Notes under the pieces: generated by a model
What the model was told of the DNA's origin: nothing
What the model saw: the letters and a program-made list of their open reading frames with translations, nothing else
Databases searched by the model: none
DNA from: Bacteroidota bacterium
Lineage (GTDB): Bacteria; Bacteroidota; Bacteroidia; Chitinophagales; LD1
Assembly (NCBI GenBank): GCA_018267355.1
Contig: JAFDYP010000512.1
Span: 1-10,461 of the forward strand
Direction: 5' to 3'
DNA: 10,461 bases
Made by a program: the position numbers and the translations under genes
Part shown: positions 1-7,100 of the stretch, in pieces
Numbering within the stretch: the stretch's first letter is position 1
Layout: each line of letters begins with the position of its first letter

Positions 1-10
1 CAAAAAATGC

Positions 11-149
11 AGGTGTTCAATTTTACTGTTCAATTTGAGCGTTCAATCGCCGTTGAACGACCGATTGAACACTGTTCAACTGTTCAATACCGTTCAATGT
101 CAGGTTCAATGTCCGTTGAACACTTAGATTGAACACTTATTGAACACCT
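11..149. repeat. Extragenic array of 12 GTTCAAT/ATTGAAC heptamers with closing inverted repeat
   Basis: Twelve copies of a heptamer with core TTCAA or TTGAA start at 15, 28, 41, 52, 64, 74, 82, 92, 104, 115, 128 and 139. Starts are 8-13 bp apart, about 11 on average, close to one helical turn. Orientation runs +++-- then ++++---, so the array splits into two units, each able to fold back. The ends are a perfect 11-bp inverted repeat, AGGTGTTCAAT (11-21) and ATTGAACACCT (139-149). An internal perfect 9-bp inverted repeat pairs GTTCAATCG (41-49) with CGATTGAAC (62-70). Direct repeats also occur: GTTCAATGTC at 92 and 104, TTGAACACTTA at 116 and 129. No ORF crosses it. Function is not known from the sequence; it could be an extragenic palindromic element, a structured leader RNA or a helically phased protein-binding array upstream of the mannosidase gene. 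Confidence 0.85.
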
Positions 150-161
150 CAGAGTATTTCT

Positions 162-188
162 CTCTGTGCCACCTCCGTGCTCCCCGTG
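162..188. repeat. Short three-unit CTCTGTG/CTCCGTG/CCCCGTG repeat
   Basis: Three related heptamers, CTCTGTG (162-168), CTCCGTG (173-179) and CCCCGTG (182-188), follow directly after the GTTCAAT array at 9-11 bp spacing. They resemble low-complexity extragenic sequences of the CTCTGTG/CTCCGTG kind that occur between genes in many bacterial genomes; that comparison is from memory. The rest of the leader up to the start codon at 257 is AT-rich, and I recognise no convincing TAnnTTTG promoter box in it. Confidence 0.5.
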
Positions 189-256
189 TAGTAATCCCGG
201 TCGTATTTGGTTTTAACATCTAAAAGTCAGATGTTTACCATATATCACCAATTTTC

Positions 257-2446
257 ATGAAGCAACTACTATTCTGCCTCCTCATCGCCACATCGGCTTT
301 CGCACAAAAAGACTATACGCAATATGTAGATCCGTTCGTCGGGACGGGTGGGCATGGGCATACTTTCCCGGGGCCTACGATGCCCTTTGGCATGGTGCAG
401 GTGGGTCCTGATACCCGCCTCAAGACCTGGGACGGCTGCTCGGGCTACCACTACTCTGATGGCCGGATATTTGGCTTCTCGCACACGCACCTGAGTGGCA
501 CCGGCTGCTCTGACTATGGTGATGTGCTGCTGGTGCCCGAGCTGGGCAAGCCGAAGTTTAAGAACACGCAGTATGCGCAGGCCTTTGACAAGAAGAATGA
601 GAAGGCCTCTGTAGGCTACTACTCAGTAGAGCTGGCCAATAAGGTGAAAGTAGAGCTGACCGCTACCACGCGTGCTGCGCTGCACAAATATACTTTCCCT
701 AAGTCCTCACAGGCCGACATCGTGCTCGACCTCAACCACCGCGACGAGCTGAAGTACGGCGAGGTAAACTTTAACGGTAATAACGAGATCACCGGCGCGC
801 GTGTCAGCCACGCATGGGCCGATAGCCAGATCGTGTACTACGTGATCCAGTTCTCAAAGCCGTTCAAGAAGTTTGGCATCAGCAATGGCCCTGTACTGCA
901 CGAGGGCATGCGCAGCATGTCAGACACCGATCTGAAGGCGTATGTGAGCTTTGAGACCGGCGAGGGTGAGGTGATCTATGCGCGCGTGGGCATCTCTGCG
1001 GTGAGTATAGACGGCGCAAAGAAGAACCTCGAGGTCGAGCTGAATAACTGGGACTTTGACAAGACTGTAGCAGCGGCTAAAGAAGCGTGGAATAAAGAAC
1101 TGGGCAAGATAGACATGCAGAGCAGTGACCCTGCCGTGATGCGCACTTTCTACTCGGCCATGTACCACGCCATGATCCCGCCAAACATCTATCAGGATGT
1201 AGACGGCCAGTACCGCGGCCGCGACCTCGCCGTGCATGAGGCCAAGGGCTTTAATTATTATACGGTGTTCTCGCTCTGGGATACCTACCGTGCGCTGCAC
1301 CCGCTGCTCACGCTGATAGACAAGAAGCGTTCGTCAGACTTCATCAATACCTTTATCACGCAGTATGAGCAGGGTGGCCTGCTGCCCGTGTGGGAGCTGT
1401 CTGCCTGCGAGACCAACTGTATGATAGGCTACCACGCCGTGCCGGTGATCACCGAGGCTGCGATGAAAGATGTGAAAGGCTTTGATGCCAGTAAGGCGCT
1501 GGAGGCGATGAAGAAAAGCGCGATGGAAGACCGCAACGGCCTGCGCGACTACAAGGCCCACGGCTATATCAAGATGAGCGGTGCGCATGAGAATGTGAGC
1601 CGTACACTGGAGTTCGCTTATGATGACTGGTGCATAGCCATGCTGGCCAAGAAACTCGGCAAGACCGACGACTACAACTACTACATCAAGCGTGCGCAAA
1701 ACTACAAGAACCTCTACGATCCGTCTACAGGTTTCATGCGGCCAAAGGAGACGGCCTTCCTCTCGCCATTCGATCCGTATGAGGTCAATCACAACTACAC
1801 CGAGGGCAATGCCTGGCAGTATTCCTTCTACGTGCCGCAAGATATCTCCGGCCAGATGAAGCTGATGGGCGGCAAGGAGAAACTGGCGAATAAGCTAGAC
1901 TCTATCTTTAATACGTCACCTGTACTGCACGGCCACAAGCAGCCCGATATCTCCGGCATGATAGGCCAGTACGCCCATGGCAATGAGCCGAGCCACCAGA
2001 TAGCCTACGAGTATGACTACGCAGGCCAGCCGTGGAAGACGCAGGCTATGGTGCGCCGCATAGATGGCGAGATGTACCGCGATCAGCCTGATGGCCTCAG
2101 CGGCAATGAGGACTGCGGCCAGATGAGCGCCTGGTATATCTTCAGCGTGATGGGCTTCTATCCCGTGTGCCCGGGCAGCGATCAGTACGCTATCGGCTCT
2201 CCGCTGGCAGACCACGTGACCATGCACCTGGAGAATGGCAAGACCTTTACGGTGAAAGCGAACAACAACACGAAGGGCAATGTCTACATCCAGTCGGCAA
2301 AGCTGAATGGCAGCAACTATAATAAGTCTTACATCACCTATGACGACATAGCCAAAGGCGGAGAGATAGAGTTTGAGATGGGGCCACAGCCCAATAAGGC
2401 CTGGGGATCGAGTGATGCAGATGTGCCGGTGACCAAGATAGACTGA
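257..2446 (+). CDS. Secreted GH92 alpha-mannosidase
   Basis: A 729-residue glycoside hydrolase family 92 enzyme, a family of Ca2+-dependent inverting exo-alpha-mannosidases that release mannose from N-glycans, yeast mannan and similar substrates. Residues 1-16 form a signal peptide (cleavage likely after AFA16), giving a periplasmic or surface enzyme. The family signature follows at once: YVDPFVGTGGHGHTFPG, then MPFGMVQVGPDTR. An N-terminal beta-sandwich spans roughly residues 20-260 and an (alpha/alpha)6 barrel the rest. Barrel motifs include SLWDTYR (W341, D342), WELSACETNCMIGYHA (W379, E380), NYTEGNAWQY (E516, candidate catalytic acid), HGNEPSH (574-580) and GNEDCGQMSAW (E618, D619; D619 is the candidate base). 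Length is typical for a full-length member. The ATG at 257 is the only start that retains the signal peptide. Linkage specificity (alpha-1,2, -1,3, -1,4 or -1,6) cannot be fixed by eye. It probably shares an operon with the transporter 46 bp downstream. Confidence 0.95.
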   Translation: MKQLLFCLLIATSAFAQKDYTQYVDPFVGTGGHGHTFPGPTMPFGMVQVGPDTRLKTWDGCSGYHYSDGRIFGFSHTHLSGTGCSDYGDVLLVPELGKPKFKNTQYAQAFDKKNEKASVGYYSVELANKVKVELTATTRAALHKYTFPKSSQADIVLDLNHRDELKYGEVNFNGNNEITGARVSHAWADSQIVYYVIQFSKPFKKFGISNGPVLHEGMRSMSDTDLKAYVSFETGEGEVIYARVGISAVSIDGAKKNLEVELNNWDFDKTVAAAKEAWNKELGKIDMQSSDPAVMRTFYSAMYHAMIPPNIYQDVDGQYRGRDLAVHEAKGFNYYTVFSLWDTYRALHPLLTLIDKKRSSDFINTFITQYEQGGLLPVWELSACETNCMIGYHAVPVITEAAMKDVKGFDASKALEAMKKSAMEDRNGLRDYKAHGYIKMSGAHENVSRTLEFAYDDWCIAMLAKKLGKTDDYNYYIKRAQNYKNLYDPSTGFMRPKETAFLSPFDPYEVNHNYTEGNAWQYSFYVPQDISGQMKLMGGKEKLANKLDSIFNTSPVLHGHKQPDISGMIGQYAHGNEPSHQIAYEYDYAGQPWKTQAMVRRIDGEMYRDQPDGLSGNEDCGQMSAWYIFSVMGFYPVCPGSDQYAIGSPLADHVTMHLENGKTFTVKANNNTKGNVYIQSAKLNGSNYNKSYITYDDIAKGGEIEFEMGPQPNKAWGSSDADVPVTKID

Positions 2447-2449
2447 GAT

Positions 2450-2484
2450 AGAGAACAGTGAATAGAGAATAACGAATAGTGAAA
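2450..2484 (+). repeat. Five tandem 7-bp units filling the GH92-transporter spacer
   Basis: AGAGAAC, AGTGAAT, AGAGAAT, AACGAAT and AGTGAAA follow one another without gaps, starting four bases after the mannosidase stop codon and ending 8 bp before the transporter ATG. They take up 35 of the 46 spacer bases. A further direct repeat, AGATAGA at 2436-2442 and 2446-2452, straddles the stop codon. The run covers the expected ribosome-binding region of the transporter, where no Shine-Dalgarno sequence is visible; A-rich leaders are usual in Bacteroidota. Confidence 0.7.
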
Positions 2485-2492
2485 TACACTTC

Positions 2493-3908
2493 ATGACCCA
2501 ACCTAAATCCAATAACTCCGGCTTTGCTACCCTTGTGCTTGTGTTCTTTTTCTGGGGCTTTGTAGCGGCCTCTAATGATATACTCATACCCGTCTTCAAG
2601 GAGCACCTGAAGCTGGCGCAGTGGCAGAGCCAGATGGTATCGTTTGCTTTCTATGTGGCGTATACCGCAGGGGCTGTATGGTATCAGCGTGTGTCGCGGT
2701 GGACCGGTGGTGACCTGCTGAATAGGATGGGTTACAAGAAGGGAATTGCCCTCGGCCTCGGTATCTCGGCGCTGGGTACGATGTTGTTTTATCCCGCAGC
2801 AGAGACATCCTCGTTTGCGCTGTTTATCACGGGACTTTTTATCGTAGGCCTTGGTTTTTCCCTCCAGCAGATCGCAGCCAATCCTCTCGCTGTCAATCTC
2901 GGTGACCCGGCTAAAGGTTCGCAGCGGCTCAGCCTGGCCGGCGGTGTCAACAATGTGGGTACCACCATCGGCCCTGTAGTGGTGAGCCTGGCCATATTTG
3001 GTACGGCTGCAGGCGCTACGTTGAAAGACCTCAGCGCAGTCAAAACTCCCTACCTCATACTCGGCGCAGCATTTCTCGCGGTAGCGGCTCTGATCCTTTT
3101 CTCATCCCTGCCGGACCAGATCGGCAGTGCAGCACCGGATGAAAAGGAGCAGGCAAAAGATACCAGGAGCATCTTCAGCTATCGGCAGCTCTGGATGGGA
3201 ATGATCGCTATCTTCCTCTATGTAGGTGTAGAGGTATCTACAGCTTCAAACCTTCCTGAGTTTCTCAGGCAGCACCTACATATCGGTACGGATCAGGTGT
3301 CTCCTTATGTGTCTCTCTTCTGGGCCAGCCTCATGATAGGCCGGTGGACGGGTGCCGTGGGTGCTTTCGATGTGAGCGATGGTCTTAAGAAAGTACTCGG
3401 CATCGTGCTGCCATACGCAGCCTTCGGGGTCTTCCTCCTGGTCAATGCCATAGCCGGGCGTGATCTTTCACCATTTTATATCTATGCTGCTATCCTTCCT
3501 CTCGTCATCATCGGCAATATGCTGACCAATGGCAAGCCTGCCCGCCAGTTGCTGCTATACTCCGCACTGGGTATCGCTGCGCTGATCATCGGTATGCTGG
3601 CAGATGGTATCGTAAGTGTCTATGCCTTCATCAGTGTGGGCCTGTTCTGCTCTACCTTGTGGCCGTGTATCTTTACCCTCGGTATTACAGGCCTCGGTAG
3701 CCGCACCAATGACGCATCGAGCTACCTGATCATGATGATCATGGGCGGTGGGTTTGTGAGTGTCTTCCAGGGCTGGCTGTCCGACCCGGGCCTGCTGGGC
3801 ATACAGATGGGCTATATCGTAGGGGTAGTTTGCTTTGCCTATCTGGCCTTTTACGGCTGGCAGATGCGCAGCCTGGTCACGCATGCGGAGGCCGTACCTG
3901 TGGAGTAA
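2493..3908 (+). CDS. MFS sugar:H+ symporter, FHS family (FucP/GluP-like)
   Basis: A 471-residue inner-membrane transporter of the fucose-galactose-glucose:H+ symporter branch of the major facilitator superfamily. About twelve hydrophobic segments are split by a charged cytoplasmic loop near residues 206-230. TM1 carries FFFWGFVAASNDILIP; its D29 matches the essential Asp46 of E. coli FucP. The TM4 signature GLGFSLQQIAANPLAVNLG is followed by SQRLSLAGGVNNVGT, both typical of the family. Where FucP has the protonatable Glu135, this protein has Gln126, as in many glucose/galactose-type members. The C-terminal half has LFWASLMIGRWTGAVG and a TM10-11 region with TLWPCIFTLGITGLG. The substrate cannot be read directly, but position 46 bp after a GH92 mannosidase suggests mannose or a related hexose. 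The ATG at 2493 places a short polar N-terminus just before TM1, as expected. Confidence 0.9.
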   Translation: MTQPKSNNSGFATLVLVFFFWGFVAASNDILIPVFKEHLKLAQWQSQMVSFAFYVAYTAGAVWYQRVSRWTGGDLLNRMGYKKGIALGLGISALGTMLFYPAAETSSFALFITGLFIVGLGFSLQQIAANPLAVNLGDPAKGSQRLSLAGGVNNVGTTIGPVVVSLAIFGTAAGATLKDLSAVKTPYLILGAAFLAVAALILFSSLPDQIGSAAPDEKEQAKDTRSIFSYRQLWMGMIAIFLYVGVEVSTASNLPEFLRQHLHIGTDQVSPYVSLFWASLMIGRWTGAVGAFDVSDGLKKVLGIVLPYAAFGVFLLVNAIAGRDLSPFYIYAAILPLVIIGNMLTNGKPARQLLLYSALGIAALIIGMLADGIVSVYAFISVGLFCSTLWPCIFTLGITGLGSRTNDASSYLIMMIMGGGFVSVFQGWLSDPGLLGIQMGYIVGVVCFAYLAFYGWQMRSLVTHAEAVPVE

Positions 3909-4147
3909 GCTCTGGCTCAGCGGATTTTAACAATTATCTTTCTACGTGTTTATGATGGCTGGGGACGATTGTTGCCACACTATTTGCTTGTTTATCTACT
4001 AGTTGTCAGAAAATTTACCGAAGCGTGCAACGCCGCAAGCGTATCGTGCATCCGTGTGTGTCACAGGGGATTATGTTTTATTTGTGTGGGAATCAGGCTA
4101 CATTTGTAGACCCTGATCTTATGTCCTTTTTAAATCTTGATTATTAA
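3909..4147. other. Intergenic region, transporter to giant surface protein
   Basis: This 239-bp AT-richer spacer separates the mannosidase-transporter pair from the long surface-protein gene. I see no convincing intrinsic terminator after the transporter stop and no credible gene. The last 50 bp are A/T-rich (TTTTTAAATCTTGATTATTAA just before the ATG), like the leaders of many Bacteroidota genes without a Shine-Dalgarno sequence. A promoter candidate lies at 4099-4106. Confidence 0.6.
4099..4106 (+). promoter_or_regulatory. Candidate Bacteroidota -7 promoter box TACATTTG
   Basis: TACATTTG matches the TAnnTTTG -7 consensus used by the primary sigma factor of Bacteroidota. It sits 41 bp before the ATG at 4148, which would give a 5' leader of about 35 nt. 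The TTG-type -33 element is not clear: a T-rich stretch with TTTG lies at 4076-4084, but the TTTG itself is closer to the box than usual. The start site is inferred from the motif only. Confidence 0.5.
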
Positions 4148-7100
4148 ATGAAGAAAATTCTATTCTCCCTGGGCCTGGTGATATTTTCGCTTGTGGCGAG
4201 TGCGCAGCAATATCCTTGTCCTTTTGTAGATGCAGGCCCTGATCAGAACCTCCCGTGCGGTACCAACTGTACCAACCTGACCGCTAGCTGGCTGCCGGCC
4301 TTTGCTACTACGTCCTATAACCTCTCTGCTATCTCCTATACACCATACAACTATCTGTCTGGCGTAGCACCACCGGCACCGTTTTATACGCAGGATGACT
4401 ACTACAGCGGCGTGATCAATCTTCCTTTTACATTCTGCTTTTTCGGCAATGCCTACAACCAGTGCGTGATAGGCAATAACAGTATGATCTCATTTAATAC
4501 TGCCTATGCCAGCGGTAGCAATCCCTGGCCGCTGACCTCCGCCTCGGGCATCCCATCTCCCTCGCAGCAGCTCAATAGTATCATGGGGCCTTACATGGAT
4601 ATTGCTCCCTTCCTGCTCAGTGTGCAGGACTCTAACTATGTGAACTATGCCACGTTTGGCACGGCTCCTTGCCGCAAGTTTGTGGTGTCTTATTACCAGG
4701 TACCGTTTTACAACTCAGGAACCTGCCCGAACACGAACCTCACCAGCCAGATAGTACTCTATGAGACCACCAACGTCATCGAGATCTACATCGGCAATAA
4801 GCAATCCTGCGCAGGCTGGAACGGTGGCCTGGCTATAGAGGGGATACAGAATGCCACAGGTAGCACAGGCTATCCCGTGCCGGGCCGAAACAATAGTGTC
4901 TGGTCTGCGGTAAATGACGGCTACCGCTGGAGCCCATCGGGCAACTCGATAGTGAATGTGGACTGGTACCAGGGCAATACCCATATCGGTACGGGCGCTA
5001 CTGTGAATGTATGCCCGCCCAATAACCACACTACGACCTACACAGCTGTAGCTACCTACAATGGCTGTGGCAATCCTGTCTCTCTCAGTGATGATGTGAC
5101 CGTGCATGTACTGCAAAACGCAGGCGGCTCACAGTACGTCAGCTGCCCATCCGCGACCACCTCTATCACTACCAATGCGACAGGCACCGGTACATGGACC
5201 CAGATACAAGGGCCGGCCAGTACCACGATCATACCACCTACGTCGCCTACGGCCACCATCACCGGATTTTCGCAGGCGGGCACCTATCTGTTCTCCTGGT
5301 CGTCAGGGGTCTGTACGGATACGCTCACCGTATTTGTGACGCAGCGGCCGGATGCAGGTCCTGACCAGAATAAATGCCGGTATGATACGACCTTTATGCA
5401 TGCCTATGGCACGGGTACCTGGTCTGCCCTGCCAGATAATCCTCACGCTACGGTCATCGATTCACCTACGGTCAATCACAGCATGATCACGGGATTTGAC
5501 ACGGGAGGGGTGTATCATTTCGTCTGGACCACAGGGTCAGGATGCAGCGATACGATGGCTGTCAATATTCCTTTCTTTGACCTGGCTACCTCCACGTCTA
5601 GCGCCACAGTCTGCCAATACTCCAATACTACAGTGACCGTCACGCCGAGCACATCTAACCTCGGACCATTTACCTATCAGTGGCTGCAGCCATCCCTGGT
5701 GCAAAGCCCTACGGCGGCTACCACGCTGATCAATGCGCTGGCCGCGAGTACATGGTTTAAGGTACAGGTCACCTCTGCAGATGGTTGTAAACTGACAGAT
5801 AGTGTACTGGTCAATACCTCATCTAACGTAGGTACTAACGTACGTGCTACAGCAGTGCCTAATGTGATATGCCCGGGAGACCCCGTCACGCTGGTAGCAC
5901 TGGCCAATCCTAATAGTTGCGGCCCGGCCACCACGACCTGTACCGCTGCAGGCACCACGGTCAACCTGGGTACCGGTACCACCACACAGGGGGGTACAGG
6001 TTTTGTCTATCCTGCTCCATACGGAGCGTACTACAAGTCGTCTCACCACCAGTTTCTGATACATGCCAGTGAGATCATAGGCCAGGTACCTACCGGCGGC
6101 CAGATCAAGTCGCTGAGCTTTCAGGTAGGTACGCTGAATAGCGGCGCTACGCTGACGGATCTGACCATCAAACTGGCCTGCGTGGGCAATGACTCGCTGG
6201 ATCAGGCTTTTCTGGCGCGGGGTTCTGCTACTACCGTATACACCGCTGCCAGCTTCACGCCGGTGAACGGATGGAATACACATACCTTCCAGACGGCATA
6301 TGACTGGGATGGCGTGTCAAACCTGGTAGTGGATGTCTGCTTCAATAATGCAAACGGCGGCAATACCAATCCGAAGATGAAGTACACCACCACACCGTTC
6401 AAATCTGTATGGTGTACCTACGGCAATGACCCGCAGGGCCAGTGCAGTATCATAGGTGTACAGCAAAACACAAGCACCACCTATGCCAGCCTTTTCCAGC
6501 GTCCTAATATGAGGCTGAATATGTGTATCACCGACCTCAATAATGCTAACCTCCAGTGGACACCAGCTACCGGGCCTAATGCCCCTACGCCGACTACCGG
6601 AGATACGGTGTACCCTCATCCGGTATCCAGTACCACCTATCAGGTAGCGCTGACCTCTCCTAATGGCTGTATCAACTATGCCTACGCTGTAGTCAATGTG
6701 GATACCTCGGCTAAGCTGACCCTGAACCCGGATACCTTCATATGCAGTATACAGCCTATACAGCTCAATGCTGCCCTCACTGGTGACTCTGCGCATCCGG
6801 CTGCCGCTACCTATACATGGACGGCCAGCCATGGTACTGCACCACCTAGCGGCACAGGCCTGAGCTTTGCTACTCCTATCGTATCACCTACGCAGACTAC
6901 TACGTATACTGTAGTGGTGACCGGTGGCAGCAGATGTACGCTGGTGGACTCTATGACGGTCACAGTAGGGAATGGCCTGCCGGTACCAAAGCTGGTGGAC
7001 TCTATCACCTGTGCTGGTCAGACAGACGGACGTATATACCTCCATATGAATGCGGGAGTGGCGCCATACACATACGTCTGGTCATCTGCCGTGGCAGGCA

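Noticed and set aside
11..149. CRISPR array
   Set aside because: The repeat unit is only 7 bp, orientation alternates and spacers are 1-6 bp, which does not fit any CRISPR architecture.
201..210. GTATTTGG as promoter box of the GH92 gene
   Set aside because: It keeps the TTTG part of TAnnTTTG but not the TA at the right spacing, and no matching upstream TTG element is clear.
1916..2599. 227-residue open frame on the minus strand opposite the GH92 gene
   Set aside because: It lies antisense to strongly supported family motifs, has no recognisable domain, and is explained by codon bias of the plus-strand gene. The same applies to the other antisense frames in the GH92 and giant genes.
3901..3950. 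Terminator after the transporter gene
   Set aside because: Only 3-4 bp imperfect pairings around GAGTAAGCTC are visible and no T tract follows, so it cannot be supported.
3952..4002. Small plus-strand frame starting ATGATGGCTGGG in the intergenic region
   Set aside because: It would give only about 16 residues with a Cys-rich, unremarkable sequence and no ribosome-binding or conservation evidence.
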